Shown: positions 51,443 to 61,538, counted from the first letter of the stretch. The stretch: DNA of 64,000 bases from Paraburkholderia hospita (GCF_002902965.1 NZ_CP026106.1:2418001-2482000); one strand, 5' to 3'. Made by a program: numbers and translations. Notes: generated by a model not told the origin, from the sequence alone.

Positions 51443-52465
51443 ATGACTTCTTCCACCCGCTGTCTGACCGCGTCAGAGGCAGCCAGACGACTCGGCGTAT
51501 CCGTCAAGGCGTTACGGCTTTACGAACAGCAAGGGTTGCTACGTCCGGGCCGAACGGCAGCGGGATATCGGTCGTACCGTGACAGCGATATGGCTCGTGC
51601 CGCCGAAGTCGTTGGCCTGCGTGCGCTCGGCCTCAGCCTTGCCGAAGTTGCCCGCGTTCTGGATGGCGATCCTCGAGGTTTGGGCGCCGCATTGGCAGCG
51701 CACGAAACCGCACTGGGAAATCAGGTTCGCGAACTGGTCGCGAGGATCGACAAGGTGCGAAGGCTCCAGTCCGATCTCGCGCAAGGCCAGTTGCCGGGCG
51801 GTGGAGAACTGGCCGGGCTGCTTGATCGGGCCGGCCCGCGGGTCGGTTTCGAACTGCCGTGGCCTTGGGGCGCGGAATGGTTCGAGTTGCGGGACATTCG
51901 CCCCGTGAACTACATCATCGGATCGCTGGGAAGCGGGAAGACACGGCTCGCGCGGCGCCTCGCCCAAACGCTGGAAGGCGCGGTGTTCCTCGGTCTCGAC
52001 CGGCTCGACAATGAAGGCGCCTCGGCAGCTGCGTTGCTGAACGCCGATTCCGATCTCAAGTCGCACGTCGATCAGGCGTTGGCGTGGCTCGTCGACGAAG
52101 GCGCAAGCGCTTCCAAAGCGCTGACCGCTTTGCTCGTCGGGTTGGAAAGTGAAGCGCCTCATGCGCTGATCGTCGATATGATCGAACAGAATCTCGATCA
52201 ATCCACCCAGGAAGCGCTGATCACGTATCTGCGCCATCGCGCGAAAACAGCGGGACGCCCCCTGTTCCTGCTGACGCGCTCGTCGGCCATCCTGGATCTC
52301 GCGTTAGTCGGACCCGACGAAGCCATCATTCTTTGCCCCGCCAATCACAGTCCTCCTACTCGCGTGGCGCCGTACCCGGGTGCGCCAGGCTACGAGGCTG
52401 TCGCCACTTGCCTGGCATCGCCCGAGGTGCGTGCGAGAGTCGCACGCAGTCCGGAAACAGCGTGA
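51443..52465 (+). CDS. MerR-type regulator fused to a P-loop ATPase-like domain
   Basis: A 340-residue two-domain protein. Residues 8-75 are a MerR winged HTH (LTASEAARRLGVSVKALRLYEQQGLLRPGR), followed by a dimerisation helix to about 115. Residues about 150-310 look like a P-loop NTPase: Walker A GSLGSGKT (160-167) and a Walker B-like ALIVDMIE (241-248, Asp245/Glu248). Normal MerR proteins end in a short ligand-binding tail, so the ATPase replaces the usual sensor. Ligand and targets are unknown; its own promoter has a matching dyad. It is not in an operon with the flanking transporter genes. Confidence 0.88.
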   Translation: MTSSTRCLTASEAARRLGVSVKALRLYEQQGLLRPGRTAAGYRSYRDSDMARAAEVVGLRALGLSLAEVARVLDGDPRGLGAALAAHETALGNQVRELVARIDKVRRLQSDLAQGQLPGGGELAGLLDRAGPRVGFELPWPWGAEWFELRDIRPVNYIIGSLGSGKTRLARRLAQTLEGAVFLGLDRLDNEGASAAALLNADSDLKSHVDQALAWLVDEGASASKALTALLVGLESEAPHALIVDMIEQNLDQSTQEALITYLRHRAKTAGRPLFLLTRSSAILDLALVGPDEAIILCPANHSPPTRVAPYPGAPGYEAVATCLASPEVRARVARSPETA

Positions 52466-52497
52466 CCGTCGTCCGCACGGCGTTTGCAGGCAAGCGC

Positions 52498-54291
52498 TTA
52501 TCCCGCAAGCGGTTCGACCTCACGCACGCGCCCGGCGGCACCCTCCTCCTTCGCGCGCCGCAGCGACGGAGCGGACGACATCAGCAGGCGCGTGTAAGCG
52601 TGACGTGGCGCTACGAAGAGCCGCTGCGCGTCACCCGCTTCGACAACGCGTCCGTCCTTGAACACGAGCACGCGATCGCTGACATGCCGGATCACGTCGA
52701 GATCGTGCGAAATGAACAGCAGTGACAAACCCAGCTCAGCCTGCAACGTGCCGAGCAGATCGAGCACCTGCGCCTGCACGTACACATCGAGCGCCGACAC
52801 GGGCTCGTCGCAGACGATCAGCGCCGGCTGCGGTGCAATCGCGCGAGCAATCGCCACGCGCTGCCGCTGTCCGCCCGACAGCGATAGCGGCCGCCGTTCA
52901 AGATGGCTCGCATCGAGCCCGACCTGTTCGAGCAGTTCGACGCTACGGTCCCGCACCTGCTGCGTGCCCAGGCCTGACGTCGACAGCGCTTCCTCGAGCA
53001 ATTGCCGCACGCAGTAGCGTGGATCGAACGAACTGAGCGGGTCTTGCGGAATGTACTGCAGCTTCGAGCGCAGCGCGCGGCGCGCTGGCTCGCGCACGCC
53101 CTCGCCGTTCCACTGCGTGCCGAGAAACCGCACATGGCCCGCGGACGGCGTCGCGAGCCCTAACACGAGCTTCGCGCAGGTGCTCTTGCCCGAACCCGAT
53201 TCGCCGACAATGCCGACCACTTCGCCGCGCTGCACGTCGAACGACACGTCGTCGAGCGCGACGAAATCGCCCGTGTCGGCTCCACCACCCGCGTTCCAGT
53301 TACCCGCGCCTCGCCGCCCATAGCGCTTGCCGAGCGCTTCGACCTGCAACAGCGTCTCGCGCGCAGCGCTTTGCCGCGGCGGCAACGAGTCGCGCACGAT
53401 CAGCGACGCGGCATCGGCACGCCCCTGCGGCGCACTGTGCGCACCCGCATCGAGACGCGCCGACGTCAGCCGCTGCCCGTGCGAATGCGCGGACGGCTGA
53501 GCGGCAATCAGCCGGCGCGTGTAGGCATGCGCGGGATTCGTCAACACGTCGTGCGTCGCGCCGCTTTCGACGACCTCGCCGCGATGCATGACCAGCACGC
53601 GGTCCGCCACCTCGGCCACGACGGCCAGATCGTGAGAGACCAGCAGCATGCCGACACCCTCGCGCAGGCGCGCGGCGAGCACGTCGAGAATCTGGGCCTG
53701 CACGGTCACGTCGAGCGCGGTGGTCGGCTCGTCGGCGATCACCAGCGCCGGGCCCGCGACGATCGCCGACGCGATCAACGCCCGCTGCCGCAAGCCACCC
53801 GACAGCTCGTGCGCATACTGCTGCGCGCGGCGCTCCGGCTCCAGCATGCCGACATCGCGCATCGTCTCGTGCACGCGCGCCCGGCGTGCCTTGCGCGAGC
53901 CTGACGGCGTGTGCAGCGCAAGCGTCTCTTCGATCTCGGCGCCAACCGTGCGCAACGGATCGATCGACACCAGCGCGTCCTGCATCACGAGGCCCGCGAA
54001 CCCGCCGCGCACGCTGCGCCAGTCGCGTTCGCGGAATTGCAATGCGTGTCGCCCGTCGATCACGAACTGCCGCGCCGCGATTCGCGCGCCGTGGCCGGCA
54101 AGGCCGATCAGGCTGCGCGCCGTCAAACTCTTCCCCGAGCCCGACTCGCCGACCAGCGCCACGCATTCGCCCGCGCGAATCGTCAGATCCACGCCTCGCA
54201 CCAACGGCTGGCCGTCGTTCGCATCGGCAAAACCGATCTCGAGTCCGCGCACGTCGACGAGCGTGCGCGCGGTGGAGAAATCGTTCTTCAT
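52498..54291 (-). CDS. Fused double ATPase of a dipeptide/nickel-type ABC importer
   Basis: A 597-residue protein of two ABC ATPase halves (about 10-250 and 300-560), equivalent to DppD and DppF (or GsiA). Each half has Walker A GESGSGKS, a signature (LSGGLRQRA and LSGGQRQRV) and Walker B (ADEPTTALD and CDEPVSALD). The ATG at 54291 overlaps the permease stop by ATGA; the frame is open further upstream but that part reads across the permease gene. It energises the importer with the two permeases and the lipoprotein that precede it. Confidence 0.93.
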   Translation of the reverse strand: MKNDFSTARTLVDVRGLEIGFADANDGQPLVRGVDLTIRAGECVALVGESGSGKSLTARSLIGLAGHGARIAARQFVIDGRHALQFRERDWRSVRGGFAGLVMQDALVSIDPLRTVGAEIEETLALHTPSGSRKARRARVHETMRDVGMLEPERRAQQYAHELSGGLRQRALIASAIVAGPALVIADEPTTALDVTVQAQILDVLAARLREGVGMLLVSHDLAVVAEVADRVLVMHRGEVVESGATHDVLTNPAHAYTRRLIAAQPSAHSHGQRLTSARLDAGAHSAPQGRADAASLIVRDSLPPRQSAARETLLQVEALGKRYGRRGAGNWNAGGGADTGDFVALDDVSFDVQRGEVVGIVGESGSGKSTCAKLVLGLATPSAGHVRFLGTQWNGEGVREPARRALRSKLQYIPQDPLSSFDPRYCVRQLLEEALSTSGLGTQQVRDRSVELLEQVGLDASHLERRPLSLSGGQRQRVAIARAIAPQPALIVCDEPVSALDVYVQAQVLDLLGTLQAELGLSLLFISHDLDVIRHVSDRVLVFKDGRVVEAGDAQRLFVAPRHAYTRLLMSSAPSLRRAKEEGAAGRVREVEPLAG

Positions 54292-55148
54292 CGCGCTTTG
54301 ACTCCATAGACGCGGGACAGATGTTTGCCGATCACGGAAAACGCGACCACCGTCAGCGTGATCGCCATGCCGGGAAACACGCTCGGCCACCACGCGACGC
54401 GCAGCACGTCGCGGCCTTCGGCGAGCATCACACCCCATTCGGGCGTCGGCGGTTGCGGGCCGAGACCGAGAAAGCTGAGACCGGAGACGGCGATGATCGC
54501 GCTGCCGATATCGATGGTCGCGATGACGGGCACGGCCGCCAGCACGTTCGGCAGGATGTGGCGCAGAAAAACCTGGCGGCGCGACAGGCCCCAGACGACG
54601 GCATGCGTCACATAATCGGCGCGGCGCACCACCAGCGTCTGCGCGCGCAGCACGCGCCCGAACTTTGGAATGCCCGCAATGCCGACGGCCACCGCGATGT
54701 TGACGATGCCCTGGCCGAGAAAGGTCACGACGAACAGCGACAGCAGAACAGGGGGAAACGCCGACAGCACGTCGAATACGCGCGACGCGCTCTCGTCGAC
54801 GGCGCGCCGTCCGAGCCCCGCCGTCATGCCGACCACGAGACCGATCAGCAAACTGACGATCATGCTGGCAAGGCCAATCAGCAGCGAATAGCGCGCGCCA
54901 TAGACGACGCGCGCAAACACGTCGCGGCCGATGCGGTCCGTCCCGAACCAGTGCCCGGCGCCGGGCGCCTGCATCGCGTGCGCGACATCGCTGACGAGCG
55001 GATCGTAAGGCGTGACGACGCGCGGAAAGGCCATCGCGAAAGCGAGCGCGACGAGAAACGCAGCCGACACCAGCACGGCTGCGGGCAGCCGCTTCGCAAG
55101 CAGGGACCGGCGCTGCTGTCCAACGGCAACAGATGCGAGCTCGCTCAT
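54288..55148 (-). CDS. Dipeptide-type ABC transporter permease (DppC-like)
   Basis: A 286-residue permease with about six transmembrane helices. HWFGTDRIGRDVFARVVYGAR is the standard DppC/OppC motif, and the EAA region is AVVWGLSRRQVFLRHILPNVLA. It overlaps both neighbours by ATGA (start at 55148 with the first permease stop, stop at 54288 with the ATPase start), so the operon is tightly coupled. Confidence 0.94.
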   Translation of the reverse strand: MSELASVAVGQQRRSLLAKRLPAAVLVSAAFLVALAFAMAFPRVVTPYDPLVSDVAHAMQAPGAGHWFGTDRIGRDVFARVVYGARYSLLIGLASMIVSLLIGLVVGMTAGLGRRAVDESASRVFDVLSAFPPVLLSLFVVTFLGQGIVNIAVAVGIAGIPKFGRVLRAQTLVVRRADYVTHAVVWGLSRRQVFLRHILPNVLAAVPVIATIDIGSAIIAVSGLSFLGLGPQPPTPEWGVMLAEGRDVLRVAWWPSVFPGMAITLTVVAFSVIGKHLSRVYGVKAR

Positions 55149-56074
55149 GATGCGCGCAGCCTGGGATCGATGAACAGATACAGCACGTCGAGCAGCGTCG
55201 AGATCGCGACATGCACGAAGGCGGCCAGCAGCACGACGGCGAGCACGACGGGCACGTCCTGCGACGTCACCGCCGTCAGCGTCACGCTGCCGATGCCGGG
55301 ACGGCCGAACATCTTCTCGGTGATCACGGCGCCGCCCAGCAGGCCGCCGATCAGCCAGCCGCCCAGCGTGACGACGGGCAACAACGCATGCCGCAACACA
55401 TGCCGCGTGCGCAGCGCGAACTCGGACACCCCGCGCGCTCTCACCGTCGTCACGAAGGGCCGTTCGAACACGGACTCCAGCGCCTCGCGCATGACCTGCG
55501 ACAGCACGCCTGCCGTCGGCAGCGCGAGCGTGACGGCGGGCAGCACGAGCGAGCGCCAGCCGGCCGCGCCCGACACCGGAAACAGCCGCCAGTGAAACGA
55601 GAACGCGATTAGCAGCAACAGCCCGAGCCAGAACACGGGCGACGACGTGAACAGCAATTCCAGCGCCGACGCGAGGCGGCTCGCCCAGGCGCCGCGTCCC
55701 GCAGCGACACCCGCCGTCGAGGTCGCGACGAGCAGCGCGAGGACGATGGCGAGCACGCCCGCTGCGCACGCGAGCTGGATGGTCGGCCACAACTGGCTGC
55801 CGAGCACGGCGAGCACCGGCTGCTGCATGACGAACGACGTGCCGAGATCGCCCCGCGCGAGGCGCAGCAGGAACTCTCCGTATTGCCACGGCAGACTGTG
55901 ATCGAGGCCCCACTGCGCGGCGATCGCCTCGCGCAAGCCCGGATACGCGAGGTCGCCCGCCAGCACGTCTTCGATCCGGCCCGGCAGCGCGTGAATCGCG
56001 AGGAACGCTGTGGTCGCCGCGAGCCACATCACCAGTACGCCCGTCAAGACGCGCGTGACGATCTGCTTCAGCAC
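55145..56074 (-). CDS. Dipeptide-type ABC transporter permease (DppB-like)
   Basis: A 309-residue permease with about six transmembrane helices. The N-terminal RVLTGVLVMWLAATTAFL, the periplasmic LARGDLGTSF and the EAA loop ARGVSEFALRTRHVLRHALLP fit DppB/GsiC. A GTG start at 56074 is favoured: GGGAGG precedes it by 5 nt and it stands 1 nt after the binding-protein stop. It pairs with the DppC-like subunit. Confidence 0.92.
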   Translation of the reverse strand: MLKQIVTRVLTGVLVMWLAATTAFLAIHALPGRIEDVLAGDLAYPGLREAIAAQWGLDHSLPWQYGEFLLRLARGDLGTSFVMQQPVLAVLGSQLWPTIQLACAAGVLAIVLALLVATSTAGVAAGRGAWASRLASALELLFTSSPVFWLGLLLLIAFSFHWRLFPVSGAAGWRSLVLPAVTLALPTAGVLSQVMREALESVFERPFVTTVRARGVSEFALRTRHVLRHALLPVVTLGGWLIGGLLGGAVITEKMFGRPGIGSVTLTAVTSQDVPVVLAVVLLAAFVHVAISTLLDVLYLFIDPRLRAS

Positions 56075-56075
56075 G

Positions 56076-57773
56076 TCAGCCTCCCTGCCTGTCGACCCAG
56101 ATTTCGTACGCACTCGCCGGGCCGTCGAGTTGCGGCTCGAAGCCTACGCCGTGGACCGTCGACTTCGCCGCGAGATGGTAGGCGGGCGCGAAGAGCGGCA
56201 CGATGAACGCTTCGTCGACCGCGCGCTTCTGCGCGAACGCGAGCAGCTTGCGGCGCTCGTCGCTGACGGGCAGCAGCCGCGCCCGGTTGATCGTATCGAC
56301 GATGCTCTGGTCGGGGGTTTTGATCGCGTTATAGAGGAAGCCCTGGTCGCCCAGCATGTCCCACAGTTCCATCGCGACATCCGACGGATTGTCGGTGTTC
56401 GGGTAGATGGTCCAGTTGCCCGTCGCCTTCTGGTTCGCGAAGTCGCCCGCCGTGGTGATGCGCAGCCCGAGATCGAGGCCGATGTTTTGCCGCAGCGCCG
56501 ACTGGATAGCACGGATCAGCACGTCGCGGCTATCGCGCACATAGGGCTGCGGGTAGCCGACTTCGATCGACAGCCGCTTGCCGTCCTTCGTGCGAAAGCC
56601 CTCGCTGTCGCGCGTCGTCCACCCTGCTTCGTCCAGCAGACGGTTGGCCTGCTTGACGTCGTTGCCCCACGACTGCTTGAGGTCAGCGTTGTAGTCGGGA
56701 TTGTCGGGCCCGATGTTCGACCATGCGCGCTGCACCGTGCCGAGATAGACACTCTTGACGATCGCATCGAGATCGAAGCCATCGCGCAGCGCACGACGCA
56801 CGTTGACGTCACTGGCGGGCGGGACCGTGTAGTTGATGTTCAGCGTGAACGAGGTCGTCGCGGACGGCCCCGTCAGGTACTGGAAGCCGTCAACCTTGTC
56901 GAATACGGCGGCGTCCGTCGGCTGCACGCCTTCGATCAGGTCGACCTGACCCGAACTGAGCGCGCCCGTGCGCACGGCAGCTTCGGGAAGAAAGCGATAG
57001 GTCACGTGCTCCAGCCATGCCGTACCCTGGTGTTGCGCATTCCCCGGCGCCCACTTGTAGTCGGCGTTGCGGGTGAAGGTCGCCGATTGTCCGCGCTGGT
57101 AAGCACTGAACACGAACGGCCCCGTGCCGACGACGCCGGGGCCGCCACCGCACAGATCCTTGTTTTCCGCGAGCGCCTTGGGCGAGATGAAGCCGAGCTT
57201 CACGCTCGACAGCGATTCCAGTGTCGTGGAATCCGGCTGCTTCATCACGAGACGCGCGACATACGGCGACACCACCTCGACGTGATCGAAATGCACCAGC
57301 AATGAAGCGGATGCCGACGTCGTACTGACGTTCTTCAGGATGTAATCGAAGTTGGCTTTCACGGCGTTCGCATCGAACGGCGTGCCATCGGTGAAATGCA
57401 CGTCGTCGCGCAAGTTGAACGTGTAGCTCTTGCCGTCGTCGGCCACGGTCCACGATTTCGCGAGCCATGGCGCGTACGTGCCGTCCGTCTTCTTGCTGAT
57501 CAGCGAATCGATGTAGTTGCGGATAACCCAGAAGGCGTTCTGCTGTGAAGCGCGGTGCGGATCGAAACATGCCGGCTCGGTCGTCACGCCCCATGTCAGC
57601 GTGCCGCCCGCGACAGGCTTCAATGATTGCGCGCGTTGCGTTGTCGTGTCGGCGTCCGATTTGCTGCAGCCGCTCAATGCGAGCAAAGCGCCGGCAGCCA
57701 GAGCGCCGAGTAATGCGAAAGTGGCTTTCTTCGGGTTGAATGCGCGTGCGCGGGTAGAAGCGTCGTGAATCAT
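56076..57773 (-). CDS. Extracellular substrate-binding lipoprotein of the dipeptide-type importer
   Basis: A 565-residue SBP_bac_5 family protein. The signal ends in a lipobox LALSGC (Cys near residue 35), so it is membrane-anchored. Family motifs are LTWGVTTEPACFDPHRASQQ and TFNLRDDVHFTDGTPFDANAVK in the N-terminal lobe. ATG at 57773 starts a normal lipoprotein leader. Substrates of this family include peptides, glutathione, nickel and opines. Its neighbourhood with sulfur and methionine genes makes a sulfur-containing peptide or glutathione plausible, but this is a guess. Confidence 0.93.
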   Translation of the reverse strand: MIHDASTRARAFNPKKATFALLGALAAGALLALSGCSKSDADTTTQRAQSLKPVAGGTLTWGVTTEPACFDPHRASQQNAFWVIRNYIDSLISKKTDGTYAPWLAKSWTVADDGKSYTFNLRDDVHFTDGTPFDANAVKANFDYILKNVSTTSASASLLVHFDHVEVVSPYVARLVMKQPDSTTLESLSSVKLGFISPKALAENKDLCGGGPGVVGTGPFVFSAYQRGQSATFTRNADYKWAPGNAQHQGTAWLEHVTYRFLPEAAVRTGALSSGQVDLIEGVQPTDAAVFDKVDGFQYLTGPSATTSFTLNINYTVPPASDVNVRRALRDGFDLDAIVKSVYLGTVQRAWSNIGPDNPDYNADLKQSWGNDVKQANRLLDEAGWTTRDSEGFRTKDGKRLSIEVGYPQPYVRDSRDVLIRAIQSALRQNIGLDLGLRITTAGDFANQKATGNWTIYPNTDNPSDVAMELWDMLGDQGFLYNAIKTPDQSIVDTINRARLLPVSDERRKLLAFAQKRAVDEAFIVPLFAPAYHLAAKSTVHGVGFEPQLDGPASAYEIWVDRQGG

Positions 57774-58045
57774 CGGGAGAAGTTGGGAGATTAATCCCAC
57801 AGCGTAATTAAAGACTTTCGCGTTCTCCAACGAATCAATCTTGCTAACGATAGCTGACGCGTACGCAATGTGAAAAGCGCGCTCGCTTTGGTGATGATTT
57901 ACGCCAATATCGCGCCGCCCATATCCGTGATGTTCTCTATTTCGTGAGAATAGCCACTTGCTTAGCAGACTCACTCAATTGCAAAGCGCAAGATATCCTA
58001 ACCTTTCGTCTCCGGCGAACCCGGCTGGCGTACGTAGTCAATGTT

Positions 58046-58702
58046 TCACACGCGTTGCGCAAGACGACGAACCAGGCGGTCGCCCGCAAACTGCACGGCC
58101 GTGACGATCGCGATCAGCAACACGATGACCGTCACCATCACGGTCGTGTCGAAACGTTGGTAGCCATAGCGGATCGCCAGATCGCCGAGCCCGCCCGCGC
58201 CGACGGCGCCCGCCATCGCCGACGAGCCGATCATCGCGACGACCGTGATCGTGAATCCGCCCAGAATGCCCGGCAGTGCTTCCGGCAGCAGCACGTGCCA
58301 GATGATGTGGCGGCGCTGCGCGCCCATCGCTTGTGCTGCTTCGATGAGACCGCGATCCACCTCGCGCAGGCTCACTTCCGCGACGCGCGCAAAGAACGGA
58401 ATCGCCGCGATGGAGAGCGGCACGATCGCAGCCCATACGCCGATCGTCGTGCCGACCAGCACGCGCGTGAGCGGCAACAGCGCGACGAGCAGGATGATGA
58501 AGGGCGTCGAGCGAAATGCATTGACGAGCGCGCCGAGTGTCGAATTCACGGCCCGCCGTTCGTAGATGCCGCCGCGCGTGGTCGTGACCAGCACCAGCGC
58601 GAGCGGAATGCCGACGATCAGCGCGACGAACGCCGAAATGCCGACCATCAGCACCGTGTCGCGAATCGCGCCCGTCAGCTCCGAAAGCCAGAGTTCAGAC
58701 AT
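58046..58702 (-). CDS. metI: Methionine-type ABC transporter permease
   Basis: A 218-residue inner-membrane permease with five helices. The conserved [35 protein letters not shown] coupling segment is split across residues about 115-150 and matches MetI. ATG at 58702 overlaps the MetN stop by 8 nt (ATGTCTGA). It forms a homodimer with the MetN ATPase. Related permeases also serve sulfonate or sulfur amino acid analogues. Confidence 0.94.
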   Translation of the reverse strand: MSELWLSELTGAIRDTVLMVGISAFVALIVGIPLALVLVTTTRGGIYERRAVNSTLGALVNAFRSTPFIILLVALLPLTRVLVGTTIGVWAAIVPLSIAAIPFFARVAEVSLREVDRGLIEAAQAMGAQRRHIIWHVLLPEALPGILGGFTITVVAMIGSSAMAGAVGAGGLGDLAIRYGYQRFDTTVMVTVIVLLIAIVTAVQFAGDRLVRRLAQRV

Positions 58703-59864
58703 AGCCGAGTACCTCCACGTGATCCGCGTGTCGCCGCGCACGCTCGATCAGTGCGGCGATGCGGCTCGCGAACGCGCCTGCCTCGCGCTCAGGCCCGGAC
58801 AATTGCGCCGCCACCACGAGACGCCCCTGCGCATGACCCTGAATGCGATCGATGCCGCCGTGCACGAAGCTCACGCGGCCGCCGTCCACGGTCAACGCCG
58901 CGCTCAGCGCCGTGAGATCCGGATCGTGGCCGTTGGCGCCCGTGTAGCGCACGTCGAGCAGAACATCGGTGGCATCGCGCGGCAATGCATCATCGCTCGC
59001 GGGCTTGATGCGTGCGGCGAGATCGTCCGGAAGATCGTGCACCAGCGTGCGCAACAGCGCGCGCGTCGCATCGTGCTGCGGCGCGCCGAACACCCGCCAC
59101 ACTGCACCCGTTTCGACTACGGCGCCCTGTTCGATCACGGCGACGGTATCGCACACTTCGCGTATCACGGCCATCTCGTGCGTGATGAGGACGATCGTGA
59201 GACCGAGACGCCGGTTGATATCGCGCAGCAGCCCGAGAATGGACTGCGTCGTTTCCGGGTCGAGCGCGGAGGTCGCTTCGTCGCACAGCAGAATGTCGGG
59301 ATCATGCACCAGCGCGCGTGCAATGCCGACACGCTGCTTCTGCCCGCCTGAAAGACTCGCCGGATACGCATTGCGCTTCGCCGACAAGCCGACGAGTTCG
59401 AGCAGGGCAGCGACTTTCTTCTCGATGGCTGCTTTGGGCACGCCCGCGATCCTGAGCGGCAACGCGATATTGTCGTACACCGTTTTCGCCGACAACAGAT
59501 TGAAGTGCTGAAAAACCATGCCGATGCGCCGCCGCAACGCAACGAGCCCGCGCTCGTCGAGTTCGCCGACGCTCACGCCGTTCACGCGCACCGCGCCCGA
59601 CGTCGGCTTTTCGAGTCCATTGACCAGACGTAGCAGCGTCGATTTACCGGCGCCGCTGCGGCCGATGATACCGAATATCCCGCCACGGCGAACATCCAGC
59701 CGCACGTTCGCCAATGCGATTGAATGCTCGCCATGTGCTTTGGAAAATACCTTGCCTGCATCGTCGAAGACGACGGCGGGCGCGGTGTCGTCCCGCGGCG
59801 CCGGCTTGATGGCAAGCGCCGGGGTCTCTTCGATGAAACCCGCTACGTCGAGCAGATGGGTCAT
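58695..59864 (-). CDS. metN: Methionine-type ABC transporter ATP-binding protein
   Basis: A 389-residue ATPase. Walker [10 protein letters not shown], signature [15 protein letters not shown], Walker [12 protein letters not shown] are present. A C-terminal NIL-type regulatory domain (about residues 295-375) is the hallmark of MetN and senses intracellular methionine. AAGGA lies 9 nt before the ATG. About 30 additional N-terminal residues precede the usual ATPase start. It is cotranscribed with metI (overlap) and follows metQ by 77 nt. Confidence 0.94.
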   Translation of the reverse strand: MTHLLDVAGFIEETPALAIKPAPRDDTAPAVVFDDAGKVFSKAHGEHSIALANVRLDVRRGGIFGIIGRSGAGKSTLLRLVNGLEKPTSGAVRVNGVSVGELDERGLVALRRRIGMVFQHFNLLSAKTVYDNIALPLRIAGVPKAAIEKKVAALLELVGLSAKRNAYPASLSGGQKQRVGIARALVHDPDILLCDEATSALDPETTQSILGLLRDINRRLGLTIVLITHEMAVIREVCDTVAVIEQGAVVETGAVWRVFGAPQHDATRALLRTLVHDLPDDLAARIKPASDDALPRDATDVLLDVRYTGANGHDPDLTALSAALTVDGGRVSFVHGGIDRIQGHAQGRLVVAAQLSGPEREAGAFASRIAALIERARRHADHVEVLGYV

Positions 59865-59941
59865 ATCGTCGGTTCCTTTTCAGGCGGCTGGTTCACGCGA
59901 GCGCATCGGGCACGCGCGTGCGGCCCGCAACGAACGTCGCA

Positions 59942-60781
59942 TCACCACGCAACGGCGTACAGGTTGCCGAACGCCTTGTCGAGCGCTGCGCGCACGGCGG
60001 GCGAATGCTGATAGATCGAAATGAACTTGCGGATGCGGGGGTCGTTGGCGCTTTCCGGACGCACCACCCATTGAATCGCGAAGTTCTTGTTTTCGAGGCC
60101 ATCGAAAAGCAATGCGCTATTCGGGTCGGTCGTGCCTGCGAGCTTGATGAAGCTCGGGTAGCCCTGCGCGAGGTCGACGTCGTCGAGCGAGCGCGCCAAC
60201 TGTGACGCTTCGAGCGCAACGATCTTCAGGTGCTTCGGGTTATCGACGATATCCAGTGTGGTCGCGCGGTAGTCGACACCCGGCTTCAGCTTGATGAGTC
60301 CGGCGCGTTGCAGCAGCAACAGTCCGCGACCGCCGTTGACGGGGTCGTTCGCAATCGCAACCGTCGCACCATCCTTGAGATCTTCGAAGCGCTTGACCTT
60401 CTTCGAATACAAACCGATCTTCATGATCGTGCCAGGCGCGATCGGCACGAAGTCGTATCCGCCCTGCTTCTTCGCGTTTTCGAGGAAGGGAATGTGCTGG
60501 AAATAGTTGACGTCGATGTCCTTGTTGGCGAGTGCGGCGTTCGGCGTATTCCAGTCCGTGAATTCGATGATCTTGACGTCGAGGCCTTGCTGTTTGGCCT
60601 CCTGAGCCGCGATTTTCAACGCTTCGATTTGCGGGCTGGTTGCCGTGCCGATCTTTAGGGTCGACGTGTCGGCGGCAAAAGCGGGAGCGGCATTGAACGC
60701 GAACGCAACGAGGATGGCGTGGATTGCCGGCCTGTTCCGCGCAAAGAAGACACGCCTTAATGCGGACACAAATTGACTCAT
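59942..60781 (-). CDS. metQ: MetQ/NlpA-type substrate-binding protein
   Basis: A 279-residue periplasmic binding protein of the NlpA family. The signal peptide ends at PAFA-ADTST; no lipobox Cys is seen, unlike E. coli MetQ, so it is probably soluble. FTDWNTPNAALANKDIDVNYFQHIPFLENA (about 74-103, split here) is the family's ligand-binding stretch. It is first in the row, giving order metQ-metN-metI instead of the more usual metN-metI-metQ. D- or L-methionine or a related sulfur compound is the probable ligand. Confidence 0.93.
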   Translation of the reverse strand: MSQFVSALRRVFFARNRPAIHAILVAFAFNAAPAFAADTSTLKIGTATSPQIEALKIAAQEAKQQGLDVKIIEFTDWNTPNAALANKDIDVNYFQHIPFLENAKKQGGYDFVPIAPGTIMKIGLYSKKVKRFEDLKDGATVAIANDPVNGGRGLLLLQRAGLIKLKPGVDYRATTLDIVDNPKHLKIVALEASQLARSLDDVDLAQGYPSFIKLAGTTDPNSALLFDGLENKNFAIQWVVRPESANDPRIRKFISIYQHSPAVRAALDKAFGNLYAVAW

Positions 60782-61226
60782 GCTCTACTCTCGACAATGG
60801 GATGTTCCGGTTCCGGGCGCGTGCGAATACGGGCGTGTTGGTTACGCCTCGATGGGATCGCAATGCTCGGGAAGACTGTCTGTCCGCCGACGCTGGGCGC
60901 CGCGTGCGGACGGCCGCCGCGCTGGATCAGCGGCGACAGCGGGAAATTGGACGGGTCATGGGATGAATCATCGCCTCTCTCCAAATGAGGTCAAACGATC
61001 ATAGAGGGGCGCAGAAAAGCGGTCTACCAAGCGATTAGCAAATGGAAATCGCGAAACGCGATATGTGAGCGTCAGTCGACGGGGTTCTTTTTCAAGCTGA
61101 GTTCTCGATTTGACATTCAACCGTCATCGCCACCGCTGGACTACATTTAATTGAATGAGTAATCTGTGGGTGCAGGATGACGTTTGTTGGCTACGCCGAC
61201 CTTGACCTTCGTCCCGGGGAGGACTC
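60782..61226. other. Intergenic region upstream of the metQ operon, no gene seen
   Basis: About 445 bases between divergent genes. A dyad GCGATT-n10-AATCGC lies at 61031-61052, and TTGACA (61110-61115) could be a -35 for the 61227 gene, but no matching -10 was found at normal spacing. No SAM-riboswitch-like structure was recognised by eye. Confidence 0.4.
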
Positions 61227-61538
61227 ATGGAAGTGAGCACCGAAACGCTTGTCGACATGCTCGGAGAAGTCGAAGCAGAAGATCCCATCGACTACGCGGA
61301 CCTGCCGTTTGGAGAGCAGGAACTCAAGCGCCTCATTGTCAGTTCGCTCGTTGAACGTCACCACAACGTGGAGACCGGCATGTCCGTCTCCGATATTCAT
61401 GCGTTGTATCTGCTGAGCACCGCAAAGCTCGTCCTTGAAAACACCGTGCTCCATGCACGATTGCTGCTTCTTCAAGGGCATCAACTCGACATCGAGTCCC
61501 TGTTGGCGCCCTTCACCCTCAAAGGAAAGCGTAGCTAA
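61227..61538 (+). CDS. Small hypothetical protein
   Basis: A 103-residue acidic, mostly helical protein beginning MEVSTETLVDMLGEV. It has a very good ribosome-binding site (GGGGAGGA 4-5 nt before ATG) and normal codon use, so it is probably real. No motif, signal peptide or membrane segment is recognised. It precedes the PRC-barrel gene by about 200 nt on the same strand. Function unknown. Confidence 0.75.
   Translation: MEVSTETLVDMLGEVEAEDPIDYADLPFGEQELKRLIVSSLVERHHNVETGMSVSDIHALYLLSTAKLVLENTVLHARLLLLQGHQLDIESLLAPFTLKGKRS

Noticed and set aside
54292..55212. Upstream extension of the double-ATPase frame making a 904-residue protein
   Set aside because: The extension runs through the DppC-like permease in another frame and is Arg-rich. 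The ATG at 54291 overlapping the permease stop is the natural start.
53886..55595. Plus-strand open frame of about 569 codons across the importer genes
   Set aside because: Composition typical of a GC-rich antisense frame; it crosses three well-supported minus-strand genes.
58046..60781. SAM or other riboswitch ahead of the methionine importer genes
   Set aside because: No characteristic multi-helix leader was recognised between 60782 and 61226. An Infernal/Rfam scan would settle it.
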